From positions 3,391,659 through 3,455,658 of the forward strand of contig BCIO01000003.1 of assembly GCA_001599975.1 (NCBI GenBank): a DNA stretch of 64,000 bases, in the 5' to 3' direction. Within the stretch, counting starts at the first letter, position 1, and the number at the start of each line of letters is the position of its first letter. The stretch is from Cystobasidiopsis lactophilus. Its lineage: Eukaryota > Basidiomycota > Agaricostilbomycetes > Agaricostilbales > Chionosphaeraceae. Positions 20,408 to 31,777 of this stretch are shown in pieces. A model generated the notes under the pieces. It ran no database searches. It saw only the letters and a program-made list of their open reading frames with translations, and was not told the origin of the DNA. The translations under genes were made by a program, and so were the position numbers.

Positions 20408-23400
20408 TATGTGCTAGCAATACTGTGAATCTGAACATGGTTAGAGATACGCTCGGCCCAGAAGCATGCTCTTGAACCTGCGCCACGCCTCGACGTGAGC
20501 CAGAAAACAGCCAGTGATAAAACCAAAACGCACCCATAGAGCCAAGGAAGGTGACCTCGCGCATAGTGTCCCACCCTTCTGGTGCCTTCATCCGCCTCTT
20601 CAGAGCGTCGCTGGGGATGACCTCGATGGGCTTGAGGCCCGACCCAACTTCAACCGCTTGAATCTCCGCCATGCCCAATCCCAACAGCACCGTCTTGCGC
20701 GCCGAGTCGGTGAGCATAATCTCCACGCGATTAAGTGATAATATAGTCTTGAGAGCGTCCGGCATATGGTCGAAAGACGTCTGGCCGTCTTCTCGCCACC
20801 CGACCGACTTTTTGATAACAGAGCGGCCGTCGCCGTCAACGATGCCAGTGGTGGCCTTGCCACGAGTGACAAAGAACAGAGCTGGCGGCCCAGAGTTGCG
20901 TGCGGGGTGGTTGGCCAAAAGCGAAATGGGCGACAACAATGGCAAGGCGAACTGGTCCTCCGGGTCGGGCTCGGGAGGCGGTGGCTGAGGTGGCGCTGGG
21001 CTGAGCGAAACAACAGAAGTATAAAGTGGGGGGATTAAGTAGGCAGAGGCGAGGACGGAGGGCGGAACCGGCGGGATGAAAGGTAGCTGCTGGAAGGTAG
21101 AGAACGGCGGCATGTCGCTGGGATTCAAACGCGTCGATACGTCAACAGGGTTCTGTGACGTGCCCACTGCCGAAACGGTCTCCGATCTTACTGGTTCTGA
21201 CGTCGAAGGCGGCACTTCAGGAGGATTGGAGTCGTGGCGCTCCCTTGAGGTCGCGTGCTCGGCGTCGCTTTCCGCTGGAGCGTGCCCGTGTGCTTGAGCC
21301 AGCTGTCTTGCTCGCTCCCGCTCTCTTCGGGCCATTCGTCGCTCATTGCGCGTCACGCCAACTTCGCGCACTCGCACAGTCGATGGCTCCAGGGCAAAAA
21401 TAGACTCGTCGTAGACCACTGCAATGGCTTCGAGTCAGAATCTGAGCAGAGGAGCTATGAAGTCATGGCAACGTACGGTAAATATCAACCAATTCGTCGC
21501 CTTGCAGCTGGAACTCGATGGTCCGCGGCGACTCTGGCAGCACAAAGGTCCGATTTAGTGAGAGCGACACATTGCGTGAGCCCTGGATCAGCAGTTTCAG
21601 CAACAGGCAGGAATATTTGACCAGGCCGTGAGACTCACAGTGAAGAGTTCAATGCGCTCGCCGGCGTCACCGCAGAGGACAGCCAAGTAGGTGCGCTTCT
21701 TGGTCTCGACGGCCCGCATCATCCGGGTGCCTTTGGTTCGGGCCAGCTTGATGTACTCCAATGGCGCGTTGGCTGATGCTGGGTGGCGTTCTGCCGCTGG
21801 CGAGTTGGTATGCAGGGGATTAGAGACAGGCGCATCGGCAGACTCGTAGCGGCTGGCAAGTGGCGGCCTTCGAGGCTTCTCGTCCGACCTGGTGGGCACC
21901 GCTGGAGTGGCAGAGGATGACGCAGAAGGCTCAGGTGTGGGGCCTCCACGCCCAACCGAAGTTCTGGAGTTGTCGGATGATTCTGAATTCCTTGGTTCCG
22001 GCGAGTCGGTCCTGCCGAGGCCATTGACTGCAGGCTCCAAAACTGCCATGCTGGTGGTTTCCATATTGCGAGGGCGAGAGTAGGCTTCTCCCAGCATTTC
22101 GTCCACCGTCTCCGGTTGAAGTGGCAAGCCGGAGGAGCTGGAAAGGGAGCTGGACATAGCGGAAGACATGGGTGCTGGAGAAGATGTTGTGCTGGATCGC
22201 AAGCTATCTAGGACGGACCACCTCTTGCGTTGGCGAGCGGTGATTTGAGGTACAGGGGAGTCCGGGGGCTGCGGAGTGGTGGAAGGCGAAACGTTTTCCT
22301 GGTCGGTGTCAAGGATTGGTGAGCGAACTGTCTGCCATGTTCGTGCAGACGCGGAAGACGCCGTGCGAGTCATCCCTTGAGACACCGGCGGCTCTTCCGC
22401 TCTTAAGAAGTCCGCTAGCGACCGCAGACCCTCTGAGCTGTCCATTCTCGCCATCGATGCTGGGCGAGGGGTGAAGCGGGTTCCATTAGAAGAGCTGGAT
22501 AAGGATCGAGAGGAAGCGGAGAGAGGGAGAGAGTCGCCGTTTGTCACAGTGGTGGCTGACACATTGCTAGCGATGCTGTCCATTGTGTTGGAGTGCGACA
22601 TGGTGCCGTTCGCTTCGGCCAGCGACTCGATGCTGTCAGATGTACTGGACTCGGACATCATGCTTGGCTCTGCCACCAGCTCGACCTCGTCGTCCTCATC
22701 TTCCTCTTCCACCTCGTCGGTCGCTTTGGCCAGCCTCCTGCGCTTGGGCGGCGCAAAATCGTCCTCCCCGGGCGGCCCAGACTCCTTGAAGAATTGGGTG
22801 AGCTCGGCAAGGCTATCCGATTGCTCTCGGGACGCAGATCGCGCCATGAGCGACGACCGGCGCATCTTAGATGAAGTCGGCGAAACCGGCGGGCGGTTCT
22901 CCTTGGCGTGCTCTTCGTTATCCGCCTGCAGCATTTGGGCGAATGACATGCCAGGCGATCCAGGGTCGGAGTCCGACAATGCACGCGGCGAGCGAGCTGC
23001 CAGCCTTGGAAGTTTCTTCGGCGGCAGGTGGCCCAGCTGGCTGTCGGCGTCCTCCCACTCTTCGTTGTCGCTGTCCCGTTCTCGGGCGTGGTTAGGTCCG
23101 TTTTCAGTCAGCGATTCCGATTCAGAGGCGTTCAAGAGGTGCTGGGCGAGCGAGTCGGACGAAGGGTTGATCGGGTAGGCGGACCCTCTTCTTGACCGAG
23201 GCGAGGTGCGGGGATGCTTAGGCCGAGTTGGCGAGTGCAAAGTGGCCACAGAGCTCCGCCGGCTGGCAGCTCGCAAAGTTTCCCGGCTTTGGGCCCGCCT
23301 GATCGCTTGGGGTGAAGGCACGACGGTGGACAGAGTGGACCTGCTGCGCTGCCGAGACGGGCCGGGTCGGCTTGCTGGAGGAGAAGCGAGAGTTCTAGGA

Positions 23401-24943
23401 GGTCGGTAGTCCGGAGGTGGTGTGATTGGGAGGCCGTTCTGGGCTTGAGCGGTTGGTGGCGTCGGGAGCAGGCTTAGCGGCCGAGGCCGGCCGGCTTTCC
23501 CTTTGCCTTTTACATCAGTCGTAGAGAGCGTCACAGGAGGCGGGGAGAGTGATAGGGCAGGAGATTGGCCGTGGGCCACGTTGACGATGGCTCGGGCCAG
23601 GGACGGCGTGCTGAGATCCTTCATCTTCTTGTCGATGATGGCGCGGATGCCGTCCAAGGCATATACTGTGGTAGAAAAACGCTGAGATGCGGTCAAATGG
23701 CATGCGAAAGGGACGGCCACCAACCTCTGACATGGTCGTTGCGGCCAGCAACAGCGAGCATAATGTTGCTCCTCTCTTTTAGAATGGCGATCGACTTGAA
23801 CCGGACGCGCTTGAGCACCGAGACCGGCCTCTTGATGTCCGGCCTCTGCGCAAAAGGCAGGAACTCGAGGCCGGAGCTGGTGCCGATCAGCAGGTACTTG
23901 TCGTCCAGGACGGCGCCGCACAGCGGCTGAGAATTGCGGGAGAGCGAAAGCGAGGCGGAAACGGCCTCCATTTTAAGCCCGATGTCGCTCAGCGTGGGTA
24001 TGCGGTCGGCCGAGGACGAGGCTTGGGCAGAAGCAGACAGGGAGGGGGATTTGGGAAAGGTCGGTTCCGAGATGCTGTTCGACAAGCCGAGTCCTACTTG
24101 CGCGTTCGAGTGCAGCGAGCCCGCCCTCCGTAGCGCACCAAAACCACCTCTCTCAGAGACGGGAGAAGAGCGGCCTTCCGGACCGGGCGAAGGCAAGGGG
24201 GACGAGTTGGTGCGCTGGTGGTGATTCGGCATGGGCGAACTGGGCGTCGAGGCGGGCTTGGGCCGAGGACTTAGGAGCTGGGAGAGGAACGAGCGCTTAG
24301 TGGTGGTGGCTGGAGAGGTGCTGGCGGAAGACGTCCCCTGCGGTTCATTTACGTCTCCACGGATCAGAACAAAGCGCTTGCCGCCAAACGACAGGAGACA
24401 GCCAAAACGCACCTCGGCGGCCAAGCGGGCCAGCGGGCTGTCTGCCACCGAGAGAAAGGTGCCAGCTGGCTGGGCGGAGGCAGACCGGCGCATGGTCTCA
24501 GCGGAGGCCAGGCGGGAGAGGTGAGGGGAGGATGGCTGGGAGTGGGAGATGGACGGCCTCTGGCTGGTGCTGGCGTGCAGCGCTTGCGATTCCTCCCAGG
24601 TGGGCGGAAGCACCGTGTCCTCCTCCATGAGCTCAATGGCCTCCACGGGCGAAGAAGGCCGGTCCTCGGGGTCGACCTCGTCCCTTGAGTCGTCTGCGGG
24701 ATGGCGAAAGGCGCCGCGCTCGCCGAACAGGCTGTGGACTGGGGACGTGGGCTCTTGTTCGGCTAGTGTGGTGGCATTGAGGCGCATGTCGAGCGACAGG
24801 ATCGAAGTGACCGAGCCAGAGCGTAGACGACCAGCTGGGCGTGCGGGCGCAGCTTGGTGGGCGGCATCGTCCAGGACCAGCTCTTCAGCGAGCTGCTCTT
24901 CGCTGCTGTCATCGTGGGCATTGCCAAGTGCCGATTCAGTCAT
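20408..24943 (-). CDS. CNH (citron homology) domain protein, long low-complexity insert
   Basis: Leftward gene of roughly 1,400-1,500 residues. Exons 23725..24943, 21639..23665 and 21477..21582 are well supported; a fourth starts at 21418 and its 3' end is uncertain (a good GTGCGT donor near 20530, stop near 20408 if spliced, near 20376 if not). Parts of a CNH beta-propeller are visible: AAEVRFGCLLSFGGKRFVLI, LCGAVLDDKYLLIGTSSGLE, VSVLKRVRFKSIAILKERSN, DHVRVYALDG, then TKKRTYLAVLCGDAGERIEL and GDELVDIYLVYDES. A very long Ser/Pro/acidic segment of about 550 residues interrupts the propeller after DKKMKDLSTPSLARAI. There is a basic helix (NERRMARRERERARQ) near the C-terminal part. CNH domains bind small GTPases or scaffold membrane traffic. 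I see no kinase, RhoGEF or Vps-C signature. Exact role unknown. Confidence 0.72.
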
Positions 24944-25698
24944 GGCAGGCGGGCGGGCAGCGGCAGCAGCAATCCGAGCCTAGTTGCCATGCATTTGAGG
25001 CCGTCGTCTGTACTTTGGTATCGAAGCTTGGGGCTGGGCTAGTCTCGGAACTGACGAATACGACACACAAAAACACAAAGCAGGCTGGTCGACGGCGAGA
25101 GAAAGAACGAGCGAGAAGGGGATGGCCGGCTGGGCCTGAAAGAATCAAAGATCAGAGCGCGGTGGCCTCGCTTGTCTGGCTTCCGTGATGAGCTGCTTGT
25201 CAGAACAAGCGATCCAAGCGTCGCAGCCTTGCTCAACTCCTGTTTGGATCAGGCCTTCTCTAGCACTAAGGAGGAAGCCCGAGTGCCTTGTCCTCTCGAA
25301 TTGGCAACCAAGGGCGCGGCCTGTTTTCACGCTCAAAAGGACGCGATTTCAGGATATTTTTTGGTGCCTGGCTGCTCTCCCTGGCGCGTCGTCCTGGACT
25401 CCGGATTACACTGATTAGATACGTCGCGTTTGAGGGCCGGCGAACGCAGTTTTGCTTGGCTGCGCGCCGAAGAAGTCGCTGCCTTCTGGACTGCTTTGCT
25501 CTGTTGTCTGCATGAGGCCCCATCATGGCTTGGTTCGTAGTTCTTTGAAAGGTATCTCAGTGCTGCCAAGGCCCAAGGCTGGTTTGTCGGGCGCGAGGAG
25601 CTGTCGGACCGGTGGCGACGACTTGTCGCTGCAACCTTCTGAGGCCGACGATTAGCTACTGCCCTTTACTCATTGGCCGGCATGTGCACTATTAAGGC
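24944..25698. other. Intergenic region between CNH gene and B1
   Basis: About 750 nt holding the CNH gene's upstream region and the 3' side of B1. No frame here shows a domain or good splice context. No repeat was noticed. Confidence 0.4.
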
Positions 25699-26237
25699 CT
25701 AGACCTCGTTCAAGTCGTTCAAGAACTCAATCCGCAGCCCCTCGGTGTCGATCCCGTTTCGCTCCAGCTTGGCCACCACCCTCTCCCGAACCACAATCTC
25801 ATCGTCCAAGTCCGCCTGTGCTTCATCCATCAGCATTCCATGCATGGCCTGGACCGCAACGCCGTAAACAACGAGGTCGAATTTGAGTCTCTCGTATTCG
25901 GCTTCCAGCGCTGACTCGTGCTTGGCTTGGACGTCTCTCGCTGGGCGCATGCCATGCTGCTTGGGGTGCTCCCTTTCTGTTGGTACCATCAGTCATTATG
26001 CGTTTTTGCTGGTCTTCGACAAAGGCGAGAGGACGTCGACTCACTGCGCTTCATGGTGTCGAGAGCTTGATCAGACTCTGCCTTGACTACGGCCGGATGG
26101 GCCACTTCGAAGGCCAAAAGTCTTTCTTCGTGCTTTCGAAGTTTCTCGGCCATTCCTTTCAGGTCTTTGATGAGAGTGATGTGCGTTGACTTTCTCAGCT
26201 CGGGCGTGAGCCAGGCGTCCTCGCTTGGTATTTTGAC
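25699..26237 (-). CDS. Unknown family B, copy 1 (B1), 5' end unresolved
   Basis: Small protein I do not recognise, read leftward. Supported exons are 26045..26237 and 25699..25976; any first coding exon upstream of 26237 was not found. The product reads WLTPELRKSTHITLIKDLKG, a charged helix (EKLRKHEERLLAFEVAHPAV), KREHPKQHGMRPARDVQAKH, then EYERLKFDLVVYG...MHGMLMDEA and the C-terminus RVVAKLERNGIDTEGLRIEF, ending FLNDLNEV. It is about 63% alike by eye to B2 over the last 90 residues. Mostly charged helices, possibly coiled coil; no signal peptide, membrane span or catalytic motif. It lies on the far side of the MYND gene from B2, on the same strand as B2. Confidence 0.6.
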
Positions 26238-26835
26238 CTACGACCTACCATGTCTACGCTTTCAGTCTGACTGGGCAGATGTTGGTCAACTCGAGGCAAG
26301 GTTGCAAGTGAGAACGTCTTCCGCCCTTTCTTCACGTTGGAGCTCGGGCGCTCTCAGCAACAGTCCGTCCGGGCCGTTAGGGACGACCTACTGTGGTAAC
26401 GCTGCAATAACTTTATCAGGTTTAATTTGTCATGACTCCGGCTTTTGGCGTCTGGGAATTCGTCACAGGTGATCTCATTCGCTCGAGCCGTCATCTCACT
26501 CCGCGAACCAAGTTGCAGGTCAAATCACCCGTTCGACTGACTGGTCAAAATGTCAAGAGCTCAGCGTCAAGGTGTTGCAAAAAGTTGGGTGGCAAATCAG
26601 CGCATGGGAGAAGCGGGACGCAATCTAGCGTCCTTGCTGGGCGGTCATTGCTTCCATCACATACATGTCATGCAACCAAATGGCACAGGACCAGTCGTAT
26701 CAAGACAGCACCACTTGTCAAATGGTCACTCGCCCGGGAGCACACCTCAGCCCAATCCTCTCTCTTCCCACCTTGAAGTCCGAGAGCATTGCTCGTTTGT
26801 TTCGGCTCACTGATAGCCTCGCCTCGTGAGAATCC

Positions 26836-28041
26836 ATGTCCGGAAAGCAATTCTCCTGCTGGCGTTTCACCGATGTGCCACCGGGCACTGGGTCCTCACC
26901 TCAGACTGATGGACCGTCTGGCGACAAACCGAAACACCTGGTTATAGGTCATCGAGGGGTAAGCGAGAGCTCCTGAGGTCGAACTATGTATTGACACTGT
27001 AGCCTGTTCTTGATCAGTGCGACAATCCAGAATGTGAACACATGGAGACTTCGCTTGAGCGTTTCATGGTTTGCGGGCGTTGCCGCAGTCGCGTAAGGAA
27101 ACATGCTCTGCCGGTTCCGTTGGCTTGCCAATACCCTGCTTTCACAGAAATATTGCAGCCCAGTCTGTCAAAAGAAGCATTGGAAGAGTGAGTCAAACGC
27201 TTCGATCCAGGCAAAGCCGCCTCCTCAACTCCGTGTAGGCCACAAGCAGGAATGCGCAGACATGGCCGGAGCCTATCAGAAATCTCAAGAAATAGACGAT
27301 AGGCAAGCCAAGGCGATTGCAAGCCTCGGGCCTGGGTACAGAATCGTTCAAGCGACACCTTTCAACCGAGTCCAATTGGCAACGGCAGTCCAAGATTTCA
27401 TCCACTACTATCAAAACATGATTGCCAGCTGTATTGGGTACGCCTTAGAGCTGTACAAGCTGCCCCAGCCTCTGCCAGAGTCTGCCTTGACCAAGCAACT
27501 CCTGGTGATCAACCTCAAGAGTCGACCGGGCACCACCGCCGACGCCACTGGCAAATCGGCCTTCCTCATCGAATCTTTCCTATGGACGACGTGCGACGAC
27601 TTCTACCCCTCGTGGTTGGGCAAATATTACCCACCACCTCAGGCAAAGGCATTCTGGGAGCAAATCGAAGCCTTCCGCAAGAACTACGTTCAGATGAAAA
27701 GATCCGAAGGTGCTCTTGGCGTGTGCAGTGCGGTGGTAATCATTGACAAGGTGCGCCGTCTTTGCCAGCTCGGAAAGTCTGTTGGTGTGCTCACATTGCC
27801 CTCTGTCCGTTAAGCTGTCCAAGCCATGGTTTGGCCCCATTGGATCGGATTTCTTGGATCCTACTCGACTTTATCCGAAGTGGCAACAACTGTTCACAGA
27901 GGTTGTTGAATTGGGCGAAGGGGATGAGGTTTGGCTTCTTGTGCTTTCTTCTTCTCGTCGGTCAGCTGGCTGACAAACGACTACCAGGGTGTGCTCAAAA
28001 TGAACAACGTCAGATTACATGGCGATATGATCAAGCTTTGA
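26836..28041 (+). CDS. MYND zinc-finger protein
   Basis: Protein of 305 residues from exons 26836..26958, 27018..27092, 27148..27187, 27239..27750, 27815..27928 and 27988..28041. The MYND finger spans roughly residues 42-80: CDNPECEH, VCGRCRSRKYCSPVCQKKHW and HKQECADM, giving the C4-C2HC zinc ligands across four exons. MYND domains bind proline-rich partners and are common in transcriptional co-regulators and SMYD enzymes, but no SET domain is present here. The remainder (about 220 residues) is helical, with PFNRVQLATAVQDFIHYYQN, LLVINLKSRPG and SFLWTTCDDFYPSWLGKYYP, resembling lineage-expanded basidiomycete MYND proteins of unknown function. It lies between B1 and B2 on the opposite strand. 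Confidence 0.85.
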
Positions 28042-28258
28042 GAGTGTTGAAAGAGGTGTGCGCGCTTTCTGCTCCGCTCGGGCCCCCGGCCCTACTGTTG
28101 CTGTGTGGCTCATGTCGCTGTCAGGCTTTCCTGAAGCATTTGAGACCGCCTGAAGTCTTGTGCGCATGTGTAGAAGGGGGGCAATAGGGGTTCTGGGGAC
28201 TTGCTGGCAGTGGCAAATGACTCGGTTCCAATGGGCTGCTTCTCTTGTATTTTAGCTT

Positions 28259-28820
28259 TCAGAACTTGAACTCGTCCATATCGTTCACAAACTCGATATG
28301 AACGCCCTCTGTGCTAAAACCGTCTCGCTCTAGCTTAGCCAAGACACCCTGGCGGATGTTATCCTCGTCGACAGCCTCTTGTTCCGTCGCCTCCATCAAA
28401 ATGTCGTGGATCACTTGGGTCGCTACTCCAACGTAGACAAGTTCCTTCTTAAGTCTCTCGTATTCGGTGTGCAAGGCCGATTTGTGCTTCGCTTGAACAT
28501 CCTTGGCCGGGTGCTTGCCGTGATGCTTGGGATGTCCGTTGCCTGGCGTGGCCCATCCGCGACTTCAGCCCCTCTGCCAGATTTACAAGTAGCTCACAAC
28601 GCACCGGCAATGCCCTGAGCTGCCTCTTCGTCTTGGGGCTTCTCGACCACCTCGGGATGGGCCGTCTCGAATGCCTGGTGCAGACACCCACTTCTCGTCA
28701 GCGCCGCCACTGATTGTGCGACTTATCTACACAGAAACGACTTACCAATAGCATCTCCTCGTGCTTTTTGAGCCCCTCGGCCATCTTCTTCAGGTCCTTG
28801 ATGAGGAGAATGCGGGTCGT
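28259..28820 (-). CDS. Unknown family B, copy 2 (B2), 5' end unresolved
   Basis: Paralogue of B1. Supported exons are 28746..28820, 28605..28674 and 28259..28542. The sequence reads TTRILLIKDLKKMAEGLKKH, then AFETAHPEVVEKPQDEEAAQ, HPKHHGKHPAKDVQAKHKSA and TEYERLKKELVYVGVATQVI, ending GVHIEFVNDMDEFKF. B2 has an intron (28675..28745) between MLL and AFE where B1 is uninterrupted (RLLAFE), so an intron was gained or lost after duplication. A candidate start (MASLRQFHLSEA, 28881) lies just upstream but does not splice in phase with any donor I could find. Charged, helical, no known domain. Confidence 0.6.
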
Positions 28821-29074
28821 CTGAATTGGCCAATTTGTCAGGCTCTGCTTCCGACAAATGAAACTGCCTCAGACTTGCCATTTTGAAGCTGGAAAGATGA
28901 TGGCTGCAGACTGAGAGACCCAGTCTCGCCCAAGGACAGTAAGAGAATCCGTCCACTCGTGGTCAAGTGTTTCGCCCGGGGACACCTTCTCTCGGTCGAC
29001 ACTCCTTCCTGCGAACAGGGTTGACCTTTTACGACCAATTGGGTTCGTACCAGGGTGCACAGCATGAAGGGGCG

Positions 29075-30296
29075 ATGTCAATAGCCAAAGAGCTCGGCCT
29101 TCCCCAGCCCAAGCCACGGTGCAGCTGTTGCTATCTGCCAGCCCTCAGCTGGCTTCTGCCTTCGGTGCTCTTCCTGCTCGCCATCGCAGCCGTCGCCCTC
29201 TTTGTCGTTGCATCCGTTCTCCCTGTGGACCAAGTCCGGCTAGTAGAGTTGGGTTTCAATGATGGCGTTCACTTGGACCTGGGCACTTTTGGGCAGTGCG
29301 CCACTATCAACGGGACTCAAACGTGTATCAGAACGATCGGGGTCGACCTATGCGAGTCTTCTTTATTTCCTTCTGCTTCTATAGGGCTCGTCCTCACCCA
29401 AAAAGGAGCAGCCTATCTGCCCGCCGCCGACCGCTCGGTGCAAGGCTTGGCCGCCATCAAGAAAATGTCGAGCTTCCTGGTCCTTCATCTTATCTGTACG
29501 ATCCCTTATACTTGAACCTTGAGGCTCTTCTGACGCGTCGAACAAGCTGCCGGACTTTTGCTAGCCACCTTCACGCTGTACATCGTCGGCATCGCTTTCG
29601 AAGTCTCTTGTTACTGCTGCTTGTCCGTCAGGCTTTCTTAACTTACCGTGATACACGACTGACTTGGGCAACAGCGGGAGGGGCAACGTGCCGGCTTTCG
29701 TGGCGCTCACCGCGGCCATGGTTGCCGGCCTGGGCGCTGGGGGCTTGGACGTCGCTCTCATACTCTACAGCCACAAGAACACGTTCCTCACAGTGTCCAC
29801 CAACACCTTCGGAGTAGCTCTTGTGGGCGCTGGAACTGTGTGCGCCTTTGGAGCTTGGAACGTTGGGCTGGTGCACTTTGTCCGGGTGCGCAACTTTGTG
29901 GGCGAAGCGGACGAGCCGGACTGGATCCAGCCTTCGATAATGGGCGACCTTTCCGTCGCTGGCGATCCCTTGCCTCCCAAGTCGCGCTTCTCAAAAGCCT
30001 TGCCACCACCACCTCCGCCTTCCTCGACGCGCACCACTTCCTACCTTCCCCCGGCTTCTGAAGTCCTCGACGACTCCCAAGACTACTACTATGACGACCC
30101 GCCTCTATTGGGAACCTCATACCCTTCTACAACGACCCGGACGCCAAGGGGCTCGTGGCGCGACAAACCTCGACCACTGGGAGCAACGATGTACGAGCAA
30201 AGGCCGCCCTCCAAGAACTTCAAGCCCCCTCCTGTCTACGCCGCATCTTCGAGATACTCCCTATCTACAATGGTCACGAAGAAGACGGGGTTTTGA
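29075..30296 (+). CDS. SUR7/PalI (Rim9)-type four-span membrane protein
   Basis: Protein of 372 residues from exons 29075..29495, 29547..29622 and 29675..30296. It has a short cytosolic N-terminus with a Cys cluster (RCSCCYL), a first membrane span (WLLPSVLFLLAIAAVALFVV), an extracellular loop with the family-type Cys pair in FGQCATINGTQTCIRTIG and an N-glycosylation site, and three further spans including LLATFTLYIVGIAFEV, VPAFVALTAAMVAGLGAGGL and VALVGAGTVCAFGAWNVGLV. A cytosolic tail of about 140 residues is Pro/Ser/Tyr-rich (PPPPPPSSTRTTSYLPPASE). SUR7 proteins mark eisosomes and PalI/Rim9 proteins act in alkaline pH sensing; the long tail favours PalI-like, but the loop alone does not decide. 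An in-frame read through 29342..29386 is kept because no phase-compatible intron was found. Confidence 0.72.
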
Positions 30297-30493
30297 AATG
30301 TAATCAAAGGATTGGACATTTGATTCTTCAACTCTCTGGCAATGTCGCGAAGTCAATGAGAGCAGATACAAGTGTTCCATAGTGCAAAGTGGAGATTAGG
30401 ATGGGTAAGTTACAAGTGGGTGTTCAGATGAAGCGTGTCAAAAATGTCCATGAGCATTTTAGTCCCCGGGGCCCCTTTCCGCCAACCCCAAGT

Positions 30494-31012
30494 TTAGGAC
30501 GAAGAGTAGCACTCCTGGCTGGTGGAGTTGTAGTACTGGCCAAAGAGGGCGCAGTCGAACGCATTGGCGTGCACAGAGGGGTTGTAGCAGTTGCCGGTGT
30601 GCGGGTCCCAGAGGGAGCAGGACGAAGCGCAGTCCGGAGCGGGCTCATCCGGCCAGTAGCACTCTTGCGAAGTGGAGTTGTACAGCTGGTAGTACCACGC
30701 GCAGTTGTAGTCCGAGGGGTGCCGGGCTGGGTAGTAGCACTTGACTGTGGGTCATAAGACACCAGTTCAGCTGCCGGTCTTCGGAAGCAAGATGGAAGTT
30801 GGTAAAACCCACCAGTGTTAGGGTCCCAGAGCAGGGAAGCCGAGCCACACAGCTCGGTGTTCTGCCAGCCGCAAGAATCGGTTTCGCAGCCTGTGCCACA
30901 GAACATCAGGTCTCAGATTTCGGGAAGTGAGGGAAGAAAGCTCACGCTTGGCGACGGGCATGCCGAGGGTAAGAGCTGGCAAAGCAGCGAGCAGGGTGGT
31001 CAAGAAGAGCAT
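30494..31012 (-). CDS. Secreted cysteine-rich protein with two tandem units
   Basis: Small protein of 131 residues from exons 30946..31012, 30813..30890 and 30494..30744. It starts with a clear signal peptide (MLFLTTLLAALPALTLG) followed by a Lys-Arg pair (VAKR) that could be a Kex2 site. The mature part is Cys-rich (about 11 Cys) and holds two tandem units of about 40-47 residues. Each begins LWDP(N/H)T..CY, continues through a D(Y/F).CA motif and closes with the identical YNSTSQECY, which includes an N-glycosylation sequon. No enzyme domain is recognisable. It could be a secreted effector-like, cell-wall or carbohydrate-binding protein; sequence alone does not decide. It is transcribed away from the PP2A gene with a TATA box upstream. 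Confidence 0.8.
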
Positions 31013-31160
31013 GATTGGTTGTTTGACGCAGAGAGAAGTGCGGGAAGCGAGGTGAGTTTCGGTGTGGTGTGCGGGGTAAGGCGCGGGAAAAGTTTGTGTG
31101 AGACTTGGTGGACTGAAAGCAGGTAGGTTGGATGAAGAGGAGCAAGAGATGCAAAGTGCT

Positions 31161-31168
31161 TTATATAG
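31161..31168 (-). promoter_or_regulatory. TATA box upstream of the secreted Cys-rich gene
   Basis: Read on the minus strand the sequence is CCTATATAAAGC, a strong TATATAA match about 150 nt upstream of the ATG at 31012. TATA boxes are often found on highly or conditionally expressed fungal genes. Confidence 0.55.
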
Positions 31169-31777
31169 GTAAGTCCCAGGTCGAAGGGCGGTGTCTATGC
31201 CGTTTTAGACCAGGAGAAGGAGCCTTGTGATGCCTCGGAGATCCTTACGCGAGCCACAGCACAGAAATAGAGGTGGCGAGCAGGTTTCACGGGCTGCAAG
31301 TTGCCTGTATCACTGACCCGAATAGGCAAGTTCGGCCTCTGCCTCGCACCCAGCAAAAGCCAGTCAGGCACCAAGGTTGACTCAAGCAGTGCGAGGCTCT
31401 GCAAGTCGCTTCCCCGCGCTTTGCCGTCCTTGTTGACATACAAAGGCATCTTGTGACATACAAAGACCGAATTAGGCCTAGCGCAATTCGAGAGGCGGAG
31501 TTGGCATGCATGTGAATTGAATCCAGCAAAATTTTGGCGCCCTGAGGAGACGCAGGCAAGGGCCAGAGCGTGGCGGGGGCCATGGCAAGGCTTCAGACGT
31601 GTTTTGAGCTGACAATGAACGCGATAAAGAGCCATTCTGAGGTTCAAAAGTGGTGGCCACAACCACAAGGCTTCGAGCTCCCTCCGAAATCTGGCGGTCA
31701 CGCTTCCCAGCCCCTTGCAGCAAGACCAGGTCAGCATGGCGAGCAACATGCAGACAGATGAACTGTGAGCTTCAACA

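Noticed and set aside
22471-23178. 235-codon plus-strand frame opposite the CNH gene
   Set aside because: Ser/Ala-rich antisense of the low-complexity insert; no splice or domain support.
20408-24943. Rho GEF or citron-kinase identity for the CNH gene
   Set aside because: No DH, PH or kinase motif could be found in any exon.
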